Positions 1 to 6,492 of a DNA stretch of 14,957 nt are shown in pieces. Made by a program: the position numbers and the translations under genes. Location: the NCBI GenBank assembly GCA_020059765.1, contig JAGVBM010000281.1, positions 1-14,957 on the forward strand, given 5' to 3'. Within the stretch, counting starts at the first letter, position 1. Each line of letters opens with the position of its first letter. The DNA is from Bacillota bacterium. GTDB lineage: Bacteria > Bacillota > Bacilli > Tumebacillales > Effusibacillaceae. The notes under the pieces were generated by a model. The model was given only the letters and a program-made list of their open reading frames with translations. It ran no database searches and was not told where the DNA came from.

Positions 1-522
1 CGGATCTTGCTTGCTGATCACCCGGCCGTTCAAATAAGTTCCCGCTCCCGAAGAATCTCTCACGAACAGGAACGAATCTGCGCTGCCAATCGCAGTTCTC
101 TCAATTCGGTTGGCGCGCAGGATATCTCCCAACAGTCCGGCATCCGAATGTATCTGCGGCATGCTGCTCGGAAAACTGTTGGCAATCGTCAAATAGGCGC
201 TCTGTTTGTTCCATTTCTGGGCGTTTGCATTCATCAGACCGATTCCGCCCGCATTTGCCCATTGCCGCAAATGCGGCAGCCGATCGGAACTGAGATCCTC
301 TTCTTTCAGCAAGTCTGCCACGATCAAGATCAGCCGTCTGTTGTCCCCGCTCCGGACAATATGATCATCTTGCTTCGATTCGCCGCTGACCTTGACCGCG
401 ATTGGCAACTCTATCAGCAACAACTCTGTCAGCAGCAACGCAGTCAGCAGCAACACCGCCGCTCCTGCCCATAATCGTTTCTTCCACTTCTTGACCGATA
501 TCCGAATTCTGCCGTTCGCCAT
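1..522 (-). CDS. Membrane-anchored alkaline-phosphatase-superfamily-like protein, N-terminal part (partial)
   Basis: An open frame of 174 codons runs without a stop from an ATG at 522-520 to the left edge, so the C-terminal part lies outside the window. A good ribosome binding site (GGTGAGGG, then AATGT) precedes the ATG. The first residues are basic (KKWKKR), followed by a hydrophobic stretch at about residues 17-38. This indicates one signal-anchor segment with the rest outside the membrane. After it comes the pattern LILIVADLLKEEDL, PHLRQWANAGGIGLMN and SAYLTIANSFPSS. This resembles the N-terminal core of alkaline-phosphatase/phosphoglyceromutase-fold proteins: a strand ending in a metal-type Asp, then a pair of structural motifs around a Thr/Ser. 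I recognise the fold type only; substrate and activity are unknown, and the protein could be a degenerate phosphatase. The gene lies downstream of the kinase terminator. I see no convincing promoter in 523-723. Confidence 0.75.
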   Translation of the reverse strand, partial: MANGRIRISVKKWKKRLWAGAAVLLLTALLLTELLLIELPIAVKVSGESKQDDHIVRSGDNRRLILIVADLLKEEDLSSDRLPHLRQWANAGGIGLMNANAQKWNKQSAYLTIANSFPSSMPQIHSDAGLLGDILRANRIERTAIGSADSFLFVRDSSGAGTYLNGRVISKQDP

Positions 523-723
523 ACATTCCCTCACCCTGTGCCTTCAACGATTCTGTTCGAGCGATTGACAATCTTGGCCCATGAATCGGCGTTCCTGCAT
601 CCCTACAGGCTGCCGCTTGCCACTTTCCGCTTGCCGATTGTCCTGCACGATCCTTAGGATTGGCGTTTATCAGGAAGAGTATTCCAGTCCCTTGTTACCT
701 TGAAAACTTTTAAATTTTAGTAT

Positions 724-748
724 AAAAAAAGCCGCCACAACGGACGGC
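724..748 (-). terminator. Rho-independent terminator of the sensor kinase gene
   Basis: Read on the minus strand, the stem GCCGTC / GGCGGC with loop CGTTGT is followed at once by seven T residues. It lies 17 bases after the kinase stop codon. Six base pairs, one of them a G-T wobble. Confidence 0.75.
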
Positions 749-764
749 ATACTCTCAAATCCGA

Positions 765-2192
765 TCAGATACCGGAAGCAACAGGCAGCAGGATGCGGAA
801 CGTGGTGCCCCTGCCTTCTTCCGAATCAATCAGGATGGTTCCCCCGTGATTTTGAATGATTCGGTAGGAGACAGTCAACCCCAAGCCGGTTCCTTCATCT
901 TTCGTCGTAAAGAACGGCTCAAAAATCCGGTTTTGGTATTCTTTCGAAATTCCGGGTCCGTTGTCGGCGAAGCGGATTTCGCATTTCCCGTCGGTCATCT
1001 GAACGCCGATGGCCAATTTTCCGTTGAGACCGATGGCTTCAAAGGCGTTCCGGATCAAATTGATAAACACCTGTTTAATCTGTTCCACGTCAATTCGGCA
1101 GACAATCGGTGCGGCGGACAGGTGAAAATCCAGTTCAATGTTATGCAGCAGCGCATCACTGCTCATCAACGTGCGGATTTCTTCCAAGACGAGGTTGACA
1201 TCGATGAATCGCAAATTGGGTAAAGCCGGTTTCGACAACAGCAAAAATTCGCGAATGATGTGATTCACCCGATCCAGCTCGGATAATACAATTCGAAAAT
1301 ATTCTTTCTCCGGTGCGTCATTCTCGAATTTTCGGTCAAGCAGTTGAATGAATCCTTTCACCGAGGTCAGGGGATTGCGAATTTCATGTGCCGTGCCGGC
1401 CGCCAATTCCCCGATTACCGCCAGTTTTTCCGATTGGCGAATCTGTTCTTCCAACATTTCTTGCATTGTAATGTCTTTGTAAGTCAGCATCACGCCCAGT
1501 ACGTCCTGCTTTCGGCTGCGCAAGATGCGAGTCGAAATCAGAATGTGGCGGATCCGATTATCGATGACCTGCAAACTGGTTTTCACGTCCTTGCATTCTT
1601 TGCCGGTCAACAGCGTCTCCCGCAGTTTGTCAAAAACGGATTGAGCCATGGGAAACACTTCTTCAAAACGGCGATGATTCACGTCGTCCACGGACAGGCC
1701 CGTAATCTCTTCGGCCCCTCGATTGAATCCGGTAATAATCCCATTATTGTCGAGCGTGATTACTCCGTCCGAAATGTGGTCAAGAACCAAAGAGGCATGT
1801 TCTTCTGTGGTTTGCAAGCGATTCATTTCCGAATTATCGATAAAGGTGGCGATGGTTGCAATCTGCTGTCCGTCAGAATTGCGAATTGGCGTCGTCGACG
1901 TAACAACAGGGAACTCAGTTCCGTTTCTGGTCGGACAATAACTCTCAAATCCGAAAAACGGCTGGCCCGATTGCAACGTCTTCCAAAATATGTTGCGATC
2001 ATCGGTTAAAACATGGCTGTTGGCATGAAAATCTTGGATCTCCTGAAGACTGTAGCCAGTCATGGTTTCAGCTACCTTATTGACATACGTGACTGCACCG
2101 GAATTGTCATACATTACGATCCCTACCGGAATCGAGTCCAAAATTTGATCCTGCAAGCGATCCCTTTTGTAAGTGCTCAAACCTGGATTCAC
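765..2192 (-). CDS. Orphan PAS-PAS sensor histidine kinase, sporulation-kinase type
   Basis: This is a soluble two-component histidine kinase that autophosphorylates a His and passes phosphate to a response regulator. Residue numbers use the GTG start. PAS domains lie at about residues 12-118 and 128-240, with no transmembrane segment. The HisKA H-box (AGTAHEIRNPLTS) has its phospho-His at 269. The ATPase domain shows the N-box (NLIRNAFEAI), G1 (DNGPGI), F-box (FEPFFTT) and G2 (GTGLGL). The order matches the KinA/KinC/KinE-like phosphorelay kinases of Bacillales. No response regulator is adjacent, which is typical of such orphans. The frame can be extended to a TTG at 2201, but the only Shine-Dalgarno (AGGG) directly abuts that codon. 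The same AGGG is 9 bases from the GTG at 2192-2190, so GTG is chosen (475 aa). The gene ends in its own terminator and lies downstream of a DnaA-box cluster and a candidate sigma-H promoter. Which regulator it phosphorylates is inference. Confidence 0.93.
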   Translation of the reverse strand: MNPGLSTYKRDRLQDQILDSIPVGIVMYDNSGAVTYVNKVAETMTGYSLQEIQDFHANSHVLTDDRNIFWKTLQSGQPFFGFESYCPTRNGTEFPVVTSTTPIRNSDGQQIATIATFIDNSEMNRLQTTEEHASLVLDHISDGVITLDNNGIITGFNRGAEEITGLSVDDVNHRRFEEVFPMAQSVFDKLRETLLTGKECKDVKTSLQVIDNRIRHILISTRILRSRKQDVLGVMLTYKDITMQEMLEEQIRQSEKLAVIGELAAGTAHEIRNPLTSVKGFIQLLDRKFENDAPEKEYFRIVLSELDRVNHIIREFLLLSKPALPNLRFIDVNLVLEEIRTLMSSDALLHNIELDFHLSAAPIVCRIDVEQIKQVFINLIRNAFEAIGLNGKLAIGVQMTDGKCEIRFADNGPGISKEYQNRIFEPFFTTKDEGTGLGLTVSYRIIQNHGGTILIDSEEGRGTTFRILLPVASGI

Positions 2193-2236
2193 CCCAAACA
2201 ACCCTGTTTTGCAGTTTAATTCTACTAATCATTTCT

Positions 2237-2264
2237 AAATTCCTTCTCTTTCACACTTTCCTGT
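2237..2264 (-). promoter_or_regulatory. Candidate sigma-H promoter of the kinase gene
   Basis: On the minus strand ACAGGAAAG (2264-2256) and AAGGAATTT (2245-2237) resemble the sigma-H -35 (RnAGGAWWW) and -10 (RnnGAATWW) elements. The spacer is 10 bases, one shorter than the usual 11-12. The predicted transcript start is about 40 bases before the GTG start codon. The match is imperfect but fits the kinase type, since kinA of B. subtilis is sigma-H dependent. No better sigma-A promoter was found nearby. Confidence 0.35.
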
Positions 2265-2356
2265 TTGCAAAAAGTTGATACAGAAAAGCCCACACGGAAA
2301 GATGGCAACCAGATTCATACACAGTTCAATTCCCATTGTTTCAGTATCCGGGGAAC

Positions 2357-2545
2357 TTATCCACAATTTCCTTGCAAATTCACATAATATCTGGTGATAA
2401 CATTCATCTATTCCTTGTCTTGATTTGTTTCTAATAATCGAGTTATCCACAATTACATGTGAATAACTTATTGATTCTGTGGGTAAATCTGTGGAAAACT
2501 CCGAAAAAAACCCCCTAAATCTGCAGATTCTGGGGGTTATCCACG
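2357..2545. promoter_or_regulatory. Cluster of six DnaA boxes in the tsaD-kinase intergenic region
   Basis: Two perfect TTATCCACA boxes lie on the plus strand at 2357-2365 and 2443-2451, and TTATCCACG (8 of 9) at 2537-2545. On the minus strand are TTATTCACA (2466-2458), TTACCCACA (2486-2478) and TTTTCCACA (2498-2490), each within one base of the consensus. Four of them sit in 56 bp (2443-2498), two pairs being only 3-6 bp apart. The surrounding 2202-2503 is AT-rich and has no credible gene. Weaker matches lie at 2315-2323 and 2376-2384. This is a stable DnaA-binding cluster by sequence. Its role (titration, replication timing or control of the kinase promoter) is inference. Confidence 0.85.
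2504..2538 (-). terminator. Terminator of the thiL-tsaD operon
   Basis: On the minus strand, CCCCC and GGGGG arms enclose the self-complementary AATCTGCAGATT, and a run of seven T residues follows. It begins about 20 bases after the tsaD stop codon and abuts the DnaA box at 2537-2545. Confidence 0.9.
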
Positions 2546-2557
2546 ATTTCCGCGGGA

Positions 2558-3661
2558 TTATTCATGCAATTTGAGAAACGGTCCTTCCTGCCATTCGGTT
2601 AACGGCAGACTGGCGTATCCATTGAGGTCGAGATGGTGAAACCATCCTTTGCGATAGAAGGGATAGGCGGCAGCCGCGATCATCGCCGCATTGTCGGTGC
2701 AAAGAGAGATCGGTGGGAACAGGACGGAAAATCCTTCCTGCTTGGCCCTTGCCTGCAACTGTTCACGCAATCCGCGATTGGCTGCCACTCCTCCGGCGAC
2801 CGCTACGTTCACAACCCCGGTTTTGCGGACGGCCAGGACGGTTTTTTCGATCAGAACATCGAGTACCGACGCTTGAAAAGCGGCCGCCACATCAGCCGGT
2901 TCCAGGCGCTCGCCGCGCTGTTCCGCGTTGTGCAGCGTATTGATCACAGCCGATTTCAAACCGGAGAAACTGAAATCCATCGAACCTTCTTCCAGCCATG
3001 CCCTGGGAAACACCATCTTAGCCGGATCCCCTTCACGGGCCAGCTTATCAATGACAGGACCGCCCGGATAGGACAACCCCATGCTGCGAGCCACTTTGTC
3101 ATAGGCCTCCCCCGCCGCGTCATCCCGGGTTCGGCCCAGGAATTCAAACTGGCCGTGTTCGGGCATGTAGACGAGTTCCGTATGTCCGCCGGATACGACC
3201 AGGGCAAGCAAAGGAGGTTCCAGACCGCCCGCCAGAAAGTTCGCATAAATGTGACCCGCGATATGGTGGACACCGATCAACGGAATCGATTTGGCAAAAG
3301 CAATCGCCTTGGCCGCCGTGACGCCCACCAACAACGCCCCCACCAATCCGGGACCGTAAGTCACCGCTACCGCCGACAGATCTTCCAGTCCCACATTCGC
3401 TTGATCCAGCGCTTGCTGTACGACCGGCGTAACGTTCTCGACATGCCGCCGCGACGCCACTTCCGGCACGACACCGCCAAATTGCTGATGAATCTCAATT
3501 TGCGAGGCGATGACGTTGGACAAAACCTCCTGCCCGTCGCGAACAACAGCGGCCGACGTTTCGTCACAACTGGTCTCGATACCCAAGATCAAGGACGGAG
3601 TTCCAGCTTCCCGATCCCGCCTGTATTTTTGTCTGACTTGCTCCACCCAACCCATTCGCAT
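2558..3661 (-). CDS. tsaD: tRNA N6-adenosine threonylcarbamoyltransferase TsaD (Gcp/YgjD)
   Basis: TsaD transfers the threonylcarbamoyl group from TC-AMP to A37 of ANN-decoding tRNAs (t6A), working with TsaB and TsaE in the cytoplasm. The 367-residue protein has the ASKHA-fold start LGIETSCDETSAAVV (about 26-40). The metal-binding HHIAGH motif gives His133 and His137, and the third ligand Asp323 is in CTDNAAMIA. It also has VSGGHTELV and AGGVAANRGLR. The ATG at 3661 follows the rimI stop by one base (TAAgATG), with AAGGA just upstream. A second ATG two codons later is equally possible. The N-terminus carries about 20 extra residues (MRMGWVEQVR...) before the first strand compared with the usual family start. 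It is the last gene of the operon and is followed by a strong terminator. Confidence 0.98.
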   Translation of the reverse strand: MRMGWVEQVRQKYRRDREAGTPSLILGIETSCDETSAAVVRDGQEVLSNVIASQIEIHQQFGGVVPEVASRRHVENVTPVVQQALDQANVGLEDLSAVAVTYGPGLVGALLVGVTAAKAIAFAKSIPLIGVHHIAGHIYANFLAGGLEPPLLALVVSGGHTELVYMPEHGQFEFLGRTRDDAAGEAYDKVARSMGLSYPGGPVIDKLAREGDPAKMVFPRAWLEEGSMDFSFSGLKSAVINTLHNAEQRGERLEPADVAAAFQASVLDVLIEKTVLAVRKTGVVNVAVAGGVAANRGLREQLQARAKQEGFSVLFPPISLCTDNAAMIAAAAYPFYRKGWFHHLDLNGYASLPLTEWQEGPFLKLHE

Positions 3662-3662
3662 C

Positions 3663-4142
3663 TTATCCTTCCATCATGTCCAGCTTGTTGCCGGGTCCCA
3701 GTTCCGCCCACATAATAATCGCATCTTCTCCGTTATCCGAATAATACCCTTTGCGGATACCGTAACTTCGAAATCCGAGTTTTTCATACAAATGCTGCGC
3801 CTTTTTGTTGGAGACCCGCACTTCCAGCGTCATCCGCGTCGCTCCGTTCCACACCGCGACGGTCATCATCTGCCGCAATAACAATTCGCCCAGTTTTTTT
3901 CCTCGAAATAAGGGATCGATGGCAATGTTCGTGATATGGGCTTCATCGATGATCAGCCACATGCCCGCATACCCGGCCGCATAACCGTCCACTTCGACGA
4001 CAAGATAGCGGGCAAAATGGTTGCGGACCATTTCCCCTTCAAAGGCTGCCCGGGACCAAGGTGCGGCAAAGGACTGATGTTCGATTTCGAGAATGCGGTC
4101 AATATCTGTCAGGTTCATTTGCCGGAAATGAATTTCGTTCAT
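3663..4142 (-). CDS. rimI: Ribosomal protein S18-alanine N-acetyltransferase RimI
   Basis: A GNAT-family N-acetyltransferase of 159 residues. In the family it acetylates the N-terminal Ala of ribosomal protein S18 with acetyl-CoA. Visible GNAT features are the N-terminal strand/helix FRQMNLTDIDRILEIE, the central ITNIAIDPLFRGKKLGELLL (a variant of the acetyl-CoA pyrophosphate loop Q/RxxGxG/A; here RGKKLG) and the C-terminal LEVRVSNKKAQHLYEKLGF. The ATG overlaps the tsaB stop in the ATGA arrangement (4 bases), so the two are translationally coupled. Position between tsaB and tsaD is the classic Bacillales arrangement and supports RimI over a generic GNAT. The S18 target is taken from family knowledge. 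Confidence 0.93.
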   Translation of the reverse strand: MNEIHFRQMNLTDIDRILEIEHQSFAAPWSRAAFEGEMVRNHFARYLVVEVDGYAAGYAGMWLIIDEAHITNIAIDPLFRGKKLGELLLRQMMTVAVWNGATRMTLEVRVSNKKAQHLYEKLGFRSYGIRKGYYSDNGEDAIIMWAELGPGNKLDMMEG

Positions 4143-4903
4143 TCTGCACCGCCCTCTGCCGATCCTTTCCGCTGCAGCAGCTTGGCCTCCGCTTCCACCA
4201 ATTGCAGATACTCCGGCACAAAGGTTTCCGCAGCAGCCGAGTGTCCCGACTCAATCAGGGCAATTCCCGCATCGAGCAAATAGGCCGCCCGCACCAGCCG
4301 CTCTGCGCCGCGTTCCGGAATGACCGCCCGTTTGCCAAAGCGGTCTTCGATCAATTCCTTATAAGCTTCTGCCCCGTCGCCCAGAAATACGACTTGCTCC
4401 CGTCTGCCTTCTCTGCGCCGCTGCTCCAGATATTCTTCCACCAGCGGATAGAAGCTGTCCAGTTTCCGCAGCGCGTCCGGTTCGATTTTGACGAAAGATT
4501 CCCCGTCTCCAACCGCAAGCCGTTCGTACAGCGCGCAGTAAGCCTGCTGCCGTCTGGCGTCAAACATGGGGCAGACCAGCAAATCGGATGTTCGGTAATG
4601 ATCGGCTAAGCCGTCAAGACTTGATACCCCGACCAGCGGGATTTGCAGCGCCCAAGCGATCATTTTTGCGGTCGTGACCCCGATGCGCACACCCGTATAA
4701 GAACCCGGTCCATGTCCGGCCACAATCCCCTTCAAGTCTTTTGCCTCCATCTCCAAATCGGCCAACAGCGACTCGATCATCGGCATCAGGCGGTTGGAAT
4801 GGTTCTTCTTGACCAAAACACTGGCTTCTCCCAGCAATCGTCCGCGTTCACCGACTGCAATCGTTAAGGTTTGCGTTGCGGTGTCAACGGCTAAATACGG
4901 CAT
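4139..4903 (-). CDS. tsaB: tRNA threonylcarbamoyladenosine biosynthesis protein TsaB (YeaZ)
   Basis: TsaB is an ASKHA-fold partner that dimerises with TsaD and is needed for t6A37 formation. The start chosen is the ATG at 4903-4901 (MPYLAVDTATQTLTIAV), which gives 254 residues, normal for the family. GAGGAG lies 11 bases upstream. The longer open frame to 5044 would add 47 residues of tsaE-overlapping sequence without family resemblance. Diagnostic motifs are LAVDTATQ at the N-terminus and GHGPGSYTGVRIG near residue 72. The start overlaps the end of tsaE by 13 bases and the stop overlaps rimI by 4, so tsaE-tsaB-rimI are tightly coupled. Confidence 0.97.
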   Translation of the reverse strand: MPYLAVDTATQTLTIAVGERGRLLGEASVLVKKNHSNRLMPMIESLLADLEMEAKDLKGIVAGHGPGSYTGVRIGVTTAKMIAWALQIPLVGVSSLDGLADHYRTSDLLVCPMFDARRQQAYCALYERLAVGDGESFVKIEPDALRKLDSFYPLVEEYLEQRRREGRREQVVFLGDGAEAYKELIEDRFGKRAVIPERGAERLVRAAYLLDAGIALIESGHSAAAETFVPEYLQLVEAEAKLLQRKGSAEGGAE

Positions 4904-5358
4904 CTGCGATTCAACTCCTCCACGATCCTCGCCGAACGATCGCCCTGCCCGGAAATGGTGATTTCCCGTTCGGATTCCGCCAGACTGCGGATCTTGATTT
5001 GCAGGTGATCCTCCGGCAACAGCGACTCTATATACTCTGCCCACTCGATGACCGAGACTCCGTCCCCGTACAGATATTCGTCGATTCCCAAATCTTCGGC
5101 GGCAGCTTGTTCCCCCAGGCGATACACATCCATATGGTATAACGGAATTCGTCCTTCATATTCTCGAATCAAAGTAAAAGTGGGGGAATTGACCCTATCG
5201 GCTACGCCCAATCCTTCCGCCAATCCCTGCGTAAATGTCGTTTTGCCGGCTCCCAGATCACCGGACAGCGTCAGGACATCGCCCGGCTCCAACAGCTCTG
5301 CCAATTGTGCCGCAATGGATCGTGTCGCTTGCGGTGTGTGCGTGATCGTTTGAAACAA
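4891..5358 (-). CDS. tsaE: tRNA threonylcarbamoyladenosine biosynthesis ATPase TsaE (YjeE)
   Basis: TsaE is a P-loop ATPase that resets the TsaB-TsaD complex between catalytic cycles of t6A synthesis. The start is a TTG at 5358-5356 (protein starts MFQTITHTPQATR, 155 residues), preceded by AGGGGG at 7 bases. The upstream extension of this frame to 5430 lies inside thiL and is not family-like. Walker A is GDLGAGKTT (residues 33-41). Other family signatures are NSPTFTLIREY (57-67), HMDVYRL (75-81) and the Walker-B-like VSVIEWAEYI (101-110). There are 11 bases between the thiL stop and this start. Confidence 0.97.
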   Translation of the reverse strand: MFQTITHTPQATRSIAAQLAELLEPGDVLTLSGDLGAGKTTFTQGLAEGLGVADRVNSPTFTLIREYEGRIPLYHMDVYRLGEQAAAEDLGIDEYLYGDGVSVIEWAEYIESLLPEDHLQIKIRSLAESEREITISGQGDRSARIVEELNRRCRI

Positions 5359-5369
5359 TCTTGTTCCCC

Positions 5370-6380
5370 CTACTCTGCAAAATGATTGTATCCCCGTGCC
5401 TGCAGGCGTTGTTCTTCCCCGTCCCTGCACCGTAAAATCACACCTTGCCCTTCCGTGACACGGCCTATCAGATGAAGTTCCAATCCCCGCATCAGAAATT
5501 GATTGACAAGGGAACCGTAAGCCAAGGGCGACAGCGTGCCGGTCAACTGATAATCTTCCCCGCCGTACAATGCCCAGTCTGTGCTGTTTCGTTCCGCTAA
5601 TCGCGCGAAGTTCCTCACAGCGGGCGCGATCGGCAGCCGCTCCTCTTCCACGACAATTCCGACTCCGCTGGCGATTGCGATTTCGTTCAGTTCACTGGCG
5701 AGTCCGTCCGAAATGTCGTTGCAGGAAGTGCATCCGCCGCTCTGACTCAAAATCCGGCCGGCTTCCACCTGCGGCTGCGGCCGCTGATGACTGTTCAGCA
5801 GAACCGATTGCTCATCTGGATGGACGAGAGACTGTTGGTGGCTTTGCAAAAACGACAACCCGGCCGCCGATCCGCCAATCGGACCCGTTACAAACACCAG
5901 GTCCCCCGCTTGCGCCCCCGATCGGAGCAGCGCTCTGCCTTGTTCCACTTCACCGGTCAAGGTAACGGAGATGACCAGCGGACCTTCCGTTTTCACAATA
6001 TCTCCGCCAATCACATGGGTATGGTACGCTTCGCAAATTTGCCCGATTCCTTCGTATAACAGATCCAATTTTGCCACAGCGAAAGCAGGCGGGATGGCAA
6101 GGGAAACGACCGCATGCCGAGGTATTCCGCCCATTGCCGCAATATCTGATAGGGAGGCGGCAAGCGATTTCCACCCCAATGAGCGGTAATCGATCGTATC
6201 CTCTCGAAAATGAACGCCTTCAACCAGCATGTCGGTGGTGATCAAGACATGAGACGCTGGGTGATAAGCGGCAACCGCCGCGTCGTCGCCGATCCCCACG
6301 ACCACCGTTTCATCGGCAGGGTTCAGTTTTCCCCGCAGCCGGTCTATCAGTCCGAATTCTCCGATGTCCCGCAGGTTCAT
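5370..6380 (-). CDS. thiL: Thiamine-monophosphate kinase ThiL
   Basis: ThiL phosphorylates thiamine monophosphate with ATP to the cofactor thiamine diphosphate. The 336-residue protein belongs to the AIR synthase-related (PurM-like) superfamily. Visible motifs are VVGIGDDAAV (27-36), TTDMLVEGVHFR (48-59), the metal-binding SLSDIAAMGG (77-86), GGDIVK (125-130), NDISDGLASE (221-230) and YGGEDYQL (272-279). The ATG at 6380 is used because GGAGGGAG lies 6 bases upstream and the protein then starts MNLRDIGEFGLI as in the family. The frame's extension to 6446 spans the promoter and is not used. This is the first gene of the operon leading to the t6A genes; the link between thiamine and tRNA modification is positional only. 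Confidence 0.97.
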   Translation of the reverse strand: MNLRDIGEFGLIDRLRGKLNPADETVVVGIGDDAAVAAYHPASHVLITTDMLVEGVHFREDTIDYRSLGWKSLAASLSDIAAMGGIPRHAVVSLAIPPAFAVAKLDLLYEGIGQICEAYHTHVIGGDIVKTEGPLVISVTLTGEVEQGRALLRSGAQAGDLVFVTGPIGGSAAGLSFLQSHQQSLVHPDEQSVLLNSHQRPQPQVEAGRILSQSGGCTSCNDISDGLASELNEIAIASGVGIVVEEERLPIAPAVRNFARLAERNSTDWALYGGEDYQLTGTLSPLAYGSLVNQFLMRGLELHLIGRVTEGQGVILRCRDGEEQRLQARGYNHFAE

Positions 6381-6416
6381 TGGATACTCCCTCCGTTTGC
6401 CCCCGATTGTTTCTTC

Positions 6417-6446
6417 ATTATACCGTTCCCAGGAATAACAGGGCAA
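6417..6446 (-). promoter_or_regulatory. Sigma-A promoter of the thiL-tsaE-tsaB-rimI-tsaD operon
   Basis: On the minus strand, -35 TTGCCC (6446-6441) and a perfect -10 TATAAT (6422-6417) are separated by 18 bases. The predicted start is near 6410, about 30 bases before the thiL ATG. It lies in the 112-base gap after tex, where I see no clear tex terminator. Confidence 0.75.
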
Positions 6447-6492
6447 CTGAACGGGGGAGGGGGCCCCATCGCGAATTGTCTCCTCTCTCTTA

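Noticed and set aside
365..571. 68-codon minus-strand open frame over the start of the edge gene
   Set aside because: It is a shifted frame of the membrane-anchored protein, with a repetitive low-information translation (AADCVAADRVVADRV). The other frame has the good ribosome binding site and a membrane anchor.
613..635. Direct repeat CCGCTTGCC (two copies, 14-base period) and ATCCTTAGGAT at 650-660
   Set aside because: Too short and only two copies, so chance is likely. No further structure was found in 523-723.
2235..2450. 71-codon minus-strand open frame in the tsaD-kinase gap
   Set aside because: Non-ATG start with no ribosome binding site, no family resemblance, and it overlaps DnaA boxes and the candidate promoter.
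2202..2557. A chromosomal or plasmid origin of replication
   Set aside because: DnaA boxes are present, but no dnaA, dnaN, rep gene or other origin neighbour is in the window. The flanking genes are ordinary chromosomal genes.
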